The notes under the pieces: model-generated
Told to the model about the DNA's origin: nothing
The model's database searches: none
Seen by the model: the letters and a program-made list of their open reading frames with translations, nothing else
Origin: a bacterium UBP12_UBA5184
GTDB taxonomy: Bacteria > Vulcanimicrobiota > Vulcanimicrobiia > Vulcanimicrobiales > Vulcanimicrobiaceae
Length of the DNA: 15,981 nucleotides
Reading direction: 5' to 3'
Assembly (NCBI GenBank): GCA_002413145.1
Contig: DHWK01000061.1
Coordinates: forward strand, 1-15,981
Program-made: the position numbers and the translations under genes
Shown: one piece after another, positions 7,164-14,323 of the stretch
Position numbering within the stretch: the first letter of the stretch is position 1
Layout: the number at the start of each line of letters is the position of its first letter

Positions 7164-8792
7164 GTGCTGGAGAACCGCCGCGCCGCCGCACTTGCGTGTT
7201 GTCTTACGTTCGCACTCAGCGCGTGCACGCGCGTCGGGGGCGCGGGCCCCTCGGCCAGGCATCCCTGGACGAAGCCCGGCGTCTTGCGGCTCGCCGACAC
7301 CGCCGACCCCGATCGCTTCAATCCGCTGCTCTCGACGATGGACTTGGTCGAGGCGCTCTCGTCGCTCGTGCTCTCGTATCTGATCGTCGCCGACGGCGAC
7401 GGCAAACTCATCGGCGACCTCGCGACGGAGGTTCCGACGCTGGCCAACGGCGGCATCTCGAAAGACGGCCGCACCTACGCCTACCATTTGAGGAAGGGAG
7501 TCGTCTGGCACGACGGCGCGCCGTTCACCGCCCGCGACGTCGTGTTCACCTGGCGCGCGGTGATGAACCCGCGCAACAACGTCTTCCACCGCGAGGGCTA
7601 CGAAGAAGCCGCCGGAATCGAGGCGCCGGACGATTACACCGTGCTGGTGCACCTCAAGCGGCGCTACCCGCCCTTCGTGACGCAGTTCTTCACGCCGCTG
7701 CAGGAGGGAGCCAAGGGCATCTTGCCCGCGCATCTGCTCGCTAAACTGCCCGACATCAATCAGGCTCCCTACAACGCGGCGCCGGTCGGAACCGGGCCGT
7801 TCAGGTTCGTGCGTTGGGATCGCGGTCGCAGCATCGAGTTGGCGGCGAACGAACGGTACTTTCGAGGGCGTCCCAAGATCGAGCGGATCGACTTTCGCGT
7901 CCTCCCGAACGACAACACGATCCTCGAGGCGATGCAAGCGCACGAGATCGATCTCGCGAGCGTTGCGACGACGCTCTACGAACGCTACACGCGCCTCGAC
8001 GGCGTCGTGGCGCAACTCTACCCGTGGAACGCCGAAAACGTCTTCATTATCAACAACCGGCATCCGGGGCTGCGCCACGTCGAAGTGCGTCGTGCGATCG
8101 CGGCGGCGATCGACTACGACGCGGTCATCCGTAAGGTGACGCACGGCGTCGGAGCGACGGCGCACGACATCGTTCCGCAAACGGCGATCGGCTACACGCC
8201 GAACCCGCCCTATCGCTACGACCCGAAAGCGGCGATCGCAATCTTGGAGCGCAACGGCTGGCTCGCCGGCCCCGACGGCGTCCGCAGCAAGGGCGACGAG
8301 CGGCTGGCCTTCACGATGACGATCGGCTCCGCCTCGGCCAACGCTGCGAACATCGCGATCGTCGTGCAGGCGGACCTGCGCGCGATCGGCATCGACGTCA
8401 TCCTCAAGGGTTACCCGTACAACGTGATCTTCGCGCACGATGGACCGATCGAGACGATGGCGTACGACTTCGCAGACTACTCGTACACGCTGCCCTTCGA
8501 TCCGAACAACTTCATCTATCTCGGTTGCAACCAGCGGCCTCCCAGCGGCGAGAACGTCACCGGCTACTGCGACCCGAGCGTCGACGCCGGCGAACAGGCC
8601 GGCCTAGCGACCGACGACCCGAAAACTCGCGCCGCCGTCTATCACCGCGTCGAGCGGCGCGTCCACGAAACGATCCCGTATATCCCGCTCTACGTGCTGC
8701 GCCGGCCGACCGCGCGCAACGTCGACCTCAAGAACTTCAGCGCCGCGCCGAGCATCGCCCCGTGGTGGAATGCGTGGCAATGGGAAATCTAG
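7164..8792 (+). CDS. Lipoprotein ABC transporter substrate-binding protein, family 5 (peptide-type)
   Basis: This 542-residue extracytoplasmic solute-binding protein is of the SBP_bac_5 family, which captures oligopeptides or related solutes (nickel or sugar peptides in some members) for an ABC importer. From the GTG at 7164 the protein begins with a short basic n-region, a hydrophobic core and a lipobox LSAC ending at C21, so it should be a lipid-anchored protein. Family landmarks follow: LRKGVVWHDGAPFTARDV, VGTGPFRF, the RPKIERIDFRV segment, the AIAAAID block and a C-terminal IPYIPLY. An earlier in-frame TTG at 7122 would bury the signal peptide behind 14 extra residues, so 7164 is preferred. 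No permease or ATPase genes are adjacent, so the substrate cannot be inferred. It converges on the following minus-strand gene with a 25-bp gap. Confidence 0.9.
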   Translation: MLENRRAAALACCLTFALSACTRVGGAGPSARHPWTKPGVLRLADTADPDRFNPLLSTMDLVEALSSLVLSYLIVADGDGKLIGDLATEVPTLANGGISKDGRTYAYHLRKGVVWHDGAPFTARDVVFTWRAVMNPRNNVFHREGYEEAAGIEAPDDYTVLVHLKRRYPPFVTQFFTPLQEGAKGILPAHLLAKLPDINQAPYNAAPVGTGPFRFVRWDRGRSIELAANERYFRGRPKIERIDFRVLPNDNTILEAMQAHEIDLASVATTLYERYTRLDGVVAQLYPWNAENVFIINNRHPGLRHVEVRRAIAAAIDYDAVIRKVTHGVGATAHDIVPQTAIGYTPNPPYRYDPKAAIAILERNGWLAGPDGVRSKGDERLAFTMTIGSASANAANIAIVVQADLRAIGIDVILKGYPYNVIFAHDGPIETMAYDFADYSYTLPFDPNNFIYLGCNQRPPSGENVTGYCDPSVDAGEQAGLATDDPKTRAAVYHRVERRVHETIPYIPLYVLRRPTARNVDLKNFSAAPSIAPWWNAWQWEI

Positions 8793-8817
8793 CGAGCGCT
8801 TTCTGCGCCGCGCTGCG

Positions 8818-9711
8818 CTAGCTCGCGAGCCCCTTTAACGCGCTCTTGACGATGCCGAGATTCCGCCGGACGGGAGGCCAATCGCGGCGGCCCGCATTGC
8901 CCAAAGCGATTTGAAAAGCCCGGATGAAGCACAGCAGTTGCAAGCGCTTCAGGGCGAAGTTGCCGACGGCGCCGTGAAGTTCCGAGCCCGGATCCGCAAA
9001 TTCGGTGGAGATATTCACCAGATCGCTGGCCGACTGGGCCAAGGGCCGGTTGCGGGCCGAGAGCGACGCCTCGTGCGTACGCATCGCGCTCAGGACCTGC
9101 GGGAAGTAGACGAGCGGGCCGCGCTTCAATAACCGAAGCCACAGATACCAATCCATCATTTGCGGATATTTTTCGTTGAAATGCAGCCGCGTCAGGGCGC
9201 TCTTTCGTAAGAGCACGTCGCTGGGATTACCGATTCTGTTACGATACAACCAAGAGGCTGCCACAATCTGCCGCAAGTCGACCAGCGTGCCGCCCGGCGG
9301 AGCGTTTCGTAGTAGCCGCGTCGTTCGCAGCAAGGCACCGTCGGCGTCGATCCAGTTCCAGGCGCTGGTTGCGAACGTCGCTTCCGGGAAACGGTCTAAG
9401 CCGTCGGCCAGGCGCGCAACCGCGTCGGGGTAGATGAGGTCGTCGTCGCACAAGAATTTCACGTACTCGCCTTGCGCAATCTCAAGGCAGCGATTGAAAT
9501 TCGCGGCCAGGCCGAGGTGCGGTTCGTTCTTCTCGATGCGAAACCGGCGATCGGTGTACGCGGCGGCGACCTCGAGCGTCCCATCCGTCGAGCCGTCATC
9601 GGCTAGGATGACTTCGATGTCGGTCTCCGATTGCGTCAGAGCGCTCTCGATCGCTCGCCCCACCAGCCCTCTACGATTGTACGTAGGGATGCAGATACTG
9701 ACCCGCGGCAT
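8818..9711 (-). CDS. Glycosyltransferase family 2
   Basis: This 297-residue GT-A-fold glycosyltransferase uses a nucleotide-sugar donor, probably at the cytoplasmic face. The start VSICIPTYNRR (4-14) is the typical first strand of GT2. DDGS at 38-41 contacts the nucleotide, and the metal-binding DxD motif is CDDD at 88-91. The acceptor-side MMDWYLWLRL (185-194) supplies the conserved aspartate D187, followed by the common YFPQVLSAMRTHEASLS ending (202-218). There are no membrane segments, so it is a soluble type transferring to a lipid-linked or protein acceptor that cannot be named. It is the last gene of the minus-strand run, 25 bp after the GMC oxidoreductase, and starts with ATG. Acceptor and sugar are unknown. 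Confidence 0.9.
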   Translation of the reverse strand: MPRVSICIPTYNRRGLVGRAIESALTQSETDIEVILADDGSTDGTLEVAAAYTDRRFRIEKNEPHLGLAANFNRCLEIAQGEYVKFLCDDDLIYPDAVARLADGLDRFPEATFATSAWNWIDADGALLRTTRLLRNAPPGGTLVDLRQIVAASWLYRNRIGNPSDVLLRKSALTRLHFNEKYPQMMDWYLWLRLLKRGPLVYFPQVLSAMRTHEASLSARNRPLAQSASDLVNISTEFADPGSELHGAVGNFALKRLQLLCFIRAFQIALGNAGRRDWPPVRRNLGIVKSALKGLAS

Positions 9712-9736
9712 TCTTACAGCGTGCTTTGCGGACCGG

Positions 9737-11338
9737 CTAAGTCGTCGTAATCAGGCGCTGGGCGACGCGCAAGGCGTTCGCTGCGATCGTCAAAGACGGA
9801 TTCGCCCCCGAACTCGAAGGGAAGAACGAGGCATCGACGACGTAAAGATTGTCGAGACCGTGGGCCTGATTCCAACGATCCAGCACGCTCGAGTGCGGAT
9901 CCATGCCGAAACGGCAAGTGCCGCAGGCATGGGTGAGGTCCGGCTGACGGTCGCCGATGCGGAAGACCCGTAGCGGCCGAAGAGGGCGCAGGCTGGATGC
10001 GATAGCCTTCCGGAAGACGCGCCGCCGCCTGAGGTCGTTTTCTTCCTGGCGATAGTGAAGGTGGAGTCGATTACCGCTTTGCGCGCCCGGGGAACGCGCG
10101 GGCCGCACGCGGTTCTCAGGGAACGGCAATTGGTCCAAGACGGCGCCAAGAAGGGGCTGCCTCGACAAAGGGCCCCAGACCAGGGGCGCGAGCGGCCCCA
10201 AGAGCCGCCACAAATTGAGACCCGTCCGATTGCGGTGATACGAAAGCGGCGGCGCGGGACCGCCCGATTGGACGGTCCCCAGCTTGTGCGACCCCGACAC
10301 GTAGAAATCGTTGAACGCAAGCTCCCGGATCCACGTTTTGTCGGGCATTTTGGGTGCTCTGGTGAGGACGTAAATGTCGTAATCGTGCAGCATGAGATTT
10401 CTGCCGACGAGATCGGAATCGTTTGCCAGACCGTTGGGCCAATACTCGGACGTCGAGTTCAGTAACAGCAGCGGCGTGGCTAGCGCACCCGCCGCCAGGA
10501 TGACCGTCTTTGCACGCAACTCGATTCGCCGCCCCCGCCAGGAGCAGATCACGCGGCGTACCTCGGTGCGGTTGGCTTCCAGAAATGTCGCGGCGCATTC
10601 GGTGAGCAGGTGCGCCCCGAATTTTTCGATAGCCGGGGTCAAGCAAATACGCGTGGCGTCGTTCTTGCAATCGGAAGGACAAAGATAGCCCGAGCACGTT
10701 TGACAACCGGGAACCTGCTCGGAGGCGGTATGGGCCCGATACGGATGAAGTCCGCGAGCCGACAGCGCCTCGAAGAGGTAAGCGTTCTGGGACGAGAGCG
10801 GCGGCGGAGGCAAGAGGGCCGGCTGTTCTTGGTCGGGACGAAGCGGGTCGGGGGAGCCGCGAATGCGGTACAGGCGTTCGGCGCACTCGTACCACGGGCG
10901 CAGATCCTCGTACGAGATCGGCCATGCGTCGGGCAGCGAAGAGTCGCCTATATCGTGGAATGCCGTACGCGGCACGAAGTCGATCGGGAACATTCGGTCC
11001 AAAATCATTCCGTAGAGCGACGCCGAACCGCCGGTCCCGCTTCCGAGCATAGGCACGAAAGACGGTCGTCCGCTGCCATCGGCGCGTTCGACCGCCGCCA
11101 CCGAGCGGCCGCCGCGCGCCAGATCGCGCTCTCGCTCGGCCGACGAGCGCGAGCGGAAACCGCGCGTATCCTCTACGAAGCGGCCGGCGATCCGCTCGCC
11201 GGCCCCCAGCCTGAGATCGAGCCCTTTCTCGACGAACAAAACGCGGCGTCCGGCTTCGGCCAGCGCATAGCCGAGCGTCGCGCCTCCGATACCGGTGCCG
11301 ACGACGAGCGCATCCCACTCGACCTTTTCGGGATCCAC
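9737..11338 (-). CDS. GMC family FAD-dependent oxidoreductase
   Basis: This 533-residue flavoprotein belongs to the glucose-methanol-choline family, which oxidises alcohol or sugar hydroxyls. The Rossmann FAD motif GTGIGG is at residues 14-19, followed by EKG at 37-39. The second FAD-contact region LGSGTGGSASLYG is at 98-110. A cluster of cysteines (C212, C215, C220, C224, C232) lies in the middle; similar cysteine groups occur in several bacterial GMC enzymes, and whether they bind metal is unknown. The C-terminal GMC signature has H470 (in LTHACGTCRFG) and N513 (in GANPSLT), the expected catalytic His/Asn pair. No signal peptide is visible, so it is probably cytoplasmic. GTG start, 24 bp after the upstream glycosyltransferase gene. 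Its position between two GT2 genes suggests it oxidises a glycan, a lipid-linked sugar or an acceptor alcohol; this is inference. Confidence 0.88.
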   Translation of the reverse strand: MDPEKVEWDALVVGTGIGGATLGYALAEAGRRVLFVEKGLDLRLGAGERIAGRFVEDTRGFRSRSSAERERDLARGGRSVAAVERADGSGRPSFVPMLGSGTGGSASLYGMILDRMFPIDFVPRTAFHDIGDSSLPDAWPISYEDLRPWYECAERLYRIRGSPDPLRPDQEQPALLPPPPLSSQNAYLFEALSARGLHPYRAHTASEQVPGCQTCSGYLCPSDCKNDATRICLTPAIEKFGAHLLTECAATFLEANRTEVRRVICSWRGRRIELRAKTVILAAGALATPLLLLNSTSEYWPNGLANDSDLVGRNLMLHDYDIYVLTRAPKMPDKTWIRELAFNDFYVSGSHKLGTVQSGGPAPPLSYHRNRTGLNLWRLLGPLAPLVWGPLSRQPLLGAVLDQLPFPENRVRPARSPGAQSGNRLHLHYRQEENDLRRRRVFRKAIASSLRPLRPLRVFRIGDRQPDLTHACGTCRFGMDPHSSVLDRWNQAHGLDNLYVVDASFFPSSSGANPSLTIAANALRVAQRLITTT

Positions 11339-11362
11339 CCGTCGCCCGTTGTTCGCGGCGCT

Positions 11363-12487
11363 TTATATCGCCTTGTCTCTGTTGGGACCCAGGAGATGGA
11401 GAAATCCCCGCGCCAAGCCGAGCGTGTAGCAGACGTCGAACGCGGGTTGCAGGGCGGCAAACAACGAGAGCTCCGAAAACGTCATTTTGATATGCCTGAG
11501 GTGGCGCTGAAATACCAGGGCTTTCAGCACGATGAGGCTTGCGAGAATCGCGAGTGCGCTCGAGGCCAACGCCGTCGGAAGTAGTGCCAAGGCGGCGCCG
11601 TAACCGCACGTCGAAAGAACCTGCGACAGCCGCAGGAAAACCCGCATGCGCCGATTGCGGCCGGCCTTTTTCCCGATGACGCCGCTGAACGTCTCGCGAG
11701 CGCGAAGCAAGATGTACGGATGGGTCTTCCCGAATAGATGCTGCTTGAGCAGGAGCCGGCGGATCGAGTTTTGCTCGCTCGAAAGCGAGAGCAAATAGAC
11801 GAGCTTCGGAGCCTGGTAGACGTTGTATCCAAGCTCCCTTAAACGGCCGGAGAGCACCTGGTCTTCTCCGGAAAGACGCAGGCTGGTATCGTAGTACCCG
11901 GCCTCGCGAACGGCCTTCAGGCGGAAACCGTCGCAACGCCCTTCCGCGAAGCCGGTATAGACGAGTTCCTGCGAATCCCGAATGTTGGGAAGTTCTTGGG
12001 GCGGAAAAATGTCTTGAATGTTTTCGACGAGATTGATCTTCTCTTCGAAGGGGATGGGCGTGCGCGTAGCGGGCTGGCCGGTAATAGCCGCCGCATCGGG
12101 ATGACGCTCCAAGAGAGAGAGCATGTCGGCGACGTACGTGGCCGAGCCGAAGCGGCAGTCCGACTGATACGTCAAGATGAATTCGGTGGCGCAGAGATCC
12201 AAGGCGCGATTCAGCGTTTGCGCCAAGCCGAGATTCTGTTGGTTCTTGTGGAGATGAACGTGACGCGGATTGCCCCGCGCCGCGAGCGCCAGTTCGAGGA
12301 TGCCGACCGTCGCGTCGCGCGAACAGTCGTCGATCAAGACGACCTGAAGCCAAGCCTCTTGCTCGGGATGATCGGGATGCGCTTGCGCGAGCAGGTCGTC
12401 GACCAGGTCGATGATCGTGGCGGCGGTATTGTACAGCGTGACGATCACGCTGATCTTCGCAGTCGTCCGCGACTGCGGACTAACCAC
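11363..12487 (-). CDS. Glycosyltransferase family 2 with C-terminal membrane segments
   Basis: This 374-residue GT2 enzyme is preferably read from the second in-frame GTG; the first GTG at 12499 gives 378 residues. In the 378-residue numbering, the N-terminal strand KISVIVTLYN (15-24) is followed by IDDCS (56-60) and the metal site QSDC (112-115). The catalytic-base motif is GEDQ (211-214), with a basic stretch after QNSIRR (243-248). The region about 295-330 is strongly hydrophobic and about 345-370 moderately so, suggesting one or two membrane helices that tether the enzyme. Such a layout is common in enzymes building exopolysaccharide or lipid-linked glycans. The start at 12487 is preferred because AGGAGTGAGG lies six bases before it; the earlier GTG overlaps the previous stop but has no spacing for a ribosome site. 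It is followed by the GMC oxidoreductase gene 24 bp downstream. Confidence 0.88.
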   Translation of the reverse strand: MVSPQSRTTAKISVIVTLYNTAATIIDLVDDLLAQAHPDHPEQEAWLQVVLIDDCSRDATVGILELALAARGNPRHVHLHKNQQNLGLAQTLNRALDLCATEFILTYQSDCRFGSATYVADMLSLLERHPDAAAITGQPATRTPIPFEEKINLVENIQDIFPPQELPNIRDSQELVYTGFAEGRCDGFRLKAVREAGYYDTSLRLSGEDQVLSGRLRELGYNVYQAPKLVYLLSLSSEQNSIRRLLLKQHLFGKTHPYILLRARETFSGVIGKKAGRNRRMRVFLRLSQVLSTCGYGAALALLPTALASSALAILASLIVLKALVFQRHLRHIKMTFSELSLFAALQPAFDVCYTLGLARGFLHLLGPNRDKAI

Positions 12488-12493
12488 CTGAGA

Positions 12494-12503
12494 CCTCACT
12501 CCT
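12494..12503 (-). promoter_or_regulatory. Ribosome binding site choosing the GT2 start
   Basis: On the minus strand this reads AGGAGTGAGG, ending six bases before the GTG at 12487. It embeds the stop codon of the preceding gene and also a competing GTG (12499-12497), so the ribosome-binding element overlaps the end of the upstream gene, which favours coupled translation. Confidence 0.55.
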
Positions 12504-12969
12504 TGAAGTCGCTAGGCTTCATCTCTTCGATGAACTTCTTGAAGCGTTGGACTTCTTCGGCTTCGGCTTTCTTGTCGGTGACGGTTTCCTCGAGGACGAT
12601 CTTGTCGGAGACGTAGATCGGCGCTTGCATGCGCAGCGCGAGCGCGATGCCGTCGGAGGGGCGCGCATCGATCTCCTGGGTGTCGCCGTTTTGGCGGACG
12701 ACGAGTTTGGCGAAGAACGTCGAGTCCTTGATGTCGTAGATGACGATCTGTTCGAGGGTGGCGTGCATCGACTCGAGCATCGTGCGCATCAGGTCGTGTG
12801 AAAGCGGGCGGGGGACCTGCGTCCCTTCCAGCGCGAGGGCGATCGCCGTCGCTTCGAAAGGACCGATCAAAATCGGAAGATAGCGCTTCCCGTCGAGGTC
12901 CTTGAGGATCACGACCGGGTCGTGAGTCAGGAGGTCGATCCCGAGCTTGTCGACCTTCATTTGCCGCAT
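12496..12969 (-). CDS. Bifunctional nuclease family protein (BFN, DUF151)
   Basis: This protein of about 157 residues has the compact BFN domain first named for plant bifunctional nucleases and found widely in bacteria. Conserved blocks in order are PVVILKDLDGKRYLPILIG (18-36), ATAIALALEG (40-49), PRPLSHDL (53-60), STFFAKLVV (83-91), DARPSDGIALALR (101-113) and APIYVSDKIVLEE (116-128). The C-terminus is a charged helix (from about 132). Nuclease activity is reported for plant relatives; the bacterial role is not firmly known. I chose the ATG at 12969. A second ATG lies three codons later at 12960, and a GTG at 13035 would add 22 unconserved residues; none has a clear ribosome binding site. 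It is the first gene of the minus-strand run and touches the GT2 gene, so they are likely co-transcribed. Confidence 0.85.
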   Translation of the reverse strand: MRQMKVDKLGIDLLTHDPVVILKDLDGKRYLPILIGPFEATAIALALEGTQVPRPLSHDLMRTMLESMHATLEQIVIYDIKDSTFFAKLVVRQNGDTQEIDARPSDGIALALRMQAPIYVSDKIVLEETVTDKKAEAEEVQRFKKFIEEMKPSDFKE

Positions 12970-13193
12970 AACGCCAAAATCCGACGCGTCCAGGACGAAT
13001 CCTTGCTTAGCAGGTTGCTGAAGAACCCCGCGCACCAGTCGCCGCCGTTCTTTTCCGCCGGCTCTTCGTCGCGAACTCAGTCACGATGCGCAATGCATTG
13101 CTCCTTCGTCCGCTCCTCGATCCGACGAAAAATCTTCGGCGGCTTTGTGGACGGGGGTCCATCAGCAGCCTGCCGCGAACGGCGGCGTCGCTT
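12970..13193. other. Divergent intergenic region between the BFN gene and ychF
   Basis: This 224-bp region is the longest non-coding stretch in the window. It must hold promoters for both the leftward BFN-glycosyltransferase run and the rightward ychF run. I see no convincing -35/-10 pair on either strand. The one clear structure is the palindrome at 13090-13101. Open frames crossing it are unconserved extensions of the flanking genes. Confidence 0.5.
13090..13101. repeat. Perfect 12-bp palindrome, candidate operator
   Basis: GCAATGCATTGC is its own reverse complement and sits in the middle of the divergent intergenic region, about 120 bp from the BFN start and about 92 bp from the ychF start. 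A palindrome of this size is expected a few times by chance in 16 kb. Only its AT-containing, intergenic position makes it a candidate transcription-factor site. Confidence 0.3.
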
Positions 13194-14282
13194 ATGGCAC
13201 TCTCTTGCGGCATCGTCGGGCTCCCCAACGTCGGGAAATCGACCATCTTCAACGCCTTGACTCGCTCGACGGCGCTTGCGGCGAATTACGCGTACGCGAC
13301 GATCGAGCCCAACGTCGGCGAGGTGCAGTTGCCCGACTTCAGGTTGAGGGTCCTGGCCGAAATCGTGCATTCCACCAAAATCGTCCACGCGACGACCCGC
13401 TTCGTCGATATCGCCGGCCTGCCGCAAGGCGCGAGCACCGGCGCCGGCTTGGGCAACGCGTTTCTGAGCCACATCCGGGAGAGCGACGCGCTGGCGATGG
13501 TGCTGCGCTGCTACGAAGACGGCGGGGAGCACGCCGAGGGCGGCCTCGATCCGGTCCGCGACGCGGAGATCGTCGACATCGAGATGGCGCTCGCCGATCT
13601 GGCGTCGCTGAGCAAACGGATCGAACGTCTCGGTCGCGAGGCGCGCGTCAATCCGAAGCTCGCCCCGCGCGTTGAGGCGGCCGACCGCCTGCGCGCGGCG
13701 CTCGAATCCGGGAGGCCGGCGCGGCGCTTCGCGGCCGAGTCCGAAGAACTCGCGCTCGCGCGAGAAGCGTTCTTGCTTACGGCGAAGCCGCTGCTCTACG
13801 TCGCGAACATCGACGAAGCGCAGATCGGCGCCCCCGGGCCGTCGGCCCAGGCCGTCTTCGCGCTCGCCCAGCGGGAAGAGAGCCGAGCGATCGCGATCTG
13901 CGGAAAGGTCGAAGCCGAACTCGTCGGCTTGAGCGAGGATGACGCGGCGACGTTTCGCACCGAGCTCGGCATCGATAGCAGCGGCCTCGATCTGCTCGTC
14001 CTTAACGCGTACGATCTGCTGGGTCTGATGACGTTCTTGACCGCCGGCGAAAAGGAAGTGCGCGCCTGGCCGGTCGCGCGCGGCGCGAAGGCGCCGCAAG
14101 CCGCCGGCAAGATCCATTCCGACATCGAGCGCGGTTTCATTCGGGCCGAGATCGTCGCTTACGACGATTACGCGCGGCTCCGCTCGATGGAGGCGCTGAA
14201 GGCGGCCGGCCTCGTGCGCCTCGAGGGCAAGGACTACGTCATGCGGGAAGGGGACGTCGTCAACTTCCGCTTCAACGTGTAA
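13194..14282 (+). CDS. ychF: Redox-regulated ATPase YchF (Obg-like)
   Basis: This 362-residue P-loop protein of the Obg family binds ATP, not GTP, and associates with ribosomes in known members. G1 motif GLPNVGKST is at residues 9-17, the conserved NYAYATIEPN at 31-40 and G3 DIAG at 72-75. The usual NKxD specificity motif is replaced by NxxE (N205-I-D-E208), which is the hallmark of YchF ATP preference. A helical hairpin insert (about 130-200) precedes the second half of the G domain, and the C-terminal TGS domain (about 278-362) contains HSDIERGFIRAE (308-319). The length is normal. The ATG at 13194 gives the canonical MxLxCGIVGLPNVGKS start; the 36 residues upstream in the open frame are not family sequence. 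The TAA shares a base with an ATG of the next open frame, so downstream genes may be co-transcribed. Confidence 0.96.
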   Translation: MALSCGIVGLPNVGKSTIFNALTRSTALAANYAYATIEPNVGEVQLPDFRLRVLAEIVHSTKIVHATTRFVDIAGLPQGASTGAGLGNAFLSHIRESDALAMVLRCYEDGGEHAEGGLDPVRDAEIVDIEMALADLASLSKRIERLGREARVNPKLAPRVEAADRLRAALESGRPARRFAAESEELALAREAFLLTAKPLLYVANIDEAQIGAPGPSAQAVFALAQREESRAIAICGKVEAELVGLSEDDAATFRTELGIDSSGLDLLVLNAYDLLGLMTFLTAGEKEVRAWPVARGAKAPQAAGKIHSDIERGFIRAEIVAYDDYARLRSMEALKAAGLVRLEGKDYVMREGDVVNFRFNV

Positions 14283-14323
14283 TGCGAGACGGTCGCGCCT
14301 TGCGTCGAATCGAACGGAACGGG

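Noticed and set aside
6314..7474. N-terminal extension of the minus-strand membrane protein frame
   Set aside because: This part overlaps mtnP on the same strand and has low-complexity Arg-rich shadow sequence; the membrane protein begins only after the mtnP stop.
6888..8438. 516-codon open frame opposite the solute-binding protein
   Set aside because: It is rich in Arg, Asp and Val in the pattern typical of the reverse complement of GC-rich coding sequence, and the + strand has an unmistakable SBP family 5 protein.
8793..8830. Possible bidirectional terminator between the convergent SBP and GT2 genes
   Set aside because: There is a 10-bp palindrome GCTCGCGAGC at 8821-8830, but it lies at the end of the GT2 coding sequence, has no loop and is followed by only a short T run.
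10116..12353. 745-codon open frame on the minus strand
   Set aside because: It is an out-of-frame shadow of the GMC and GT2 genes; both of those carry clear family motifs, whereas this frame reads as Arg/Ser-rich sequence without domains.
13077..14117. 346-codon open frame opposite ychF
   Set aside because: ychF on the + strand is a certain call; the opposite frame shows only composition-driven Arg/Glu/Asp-rich sequence.
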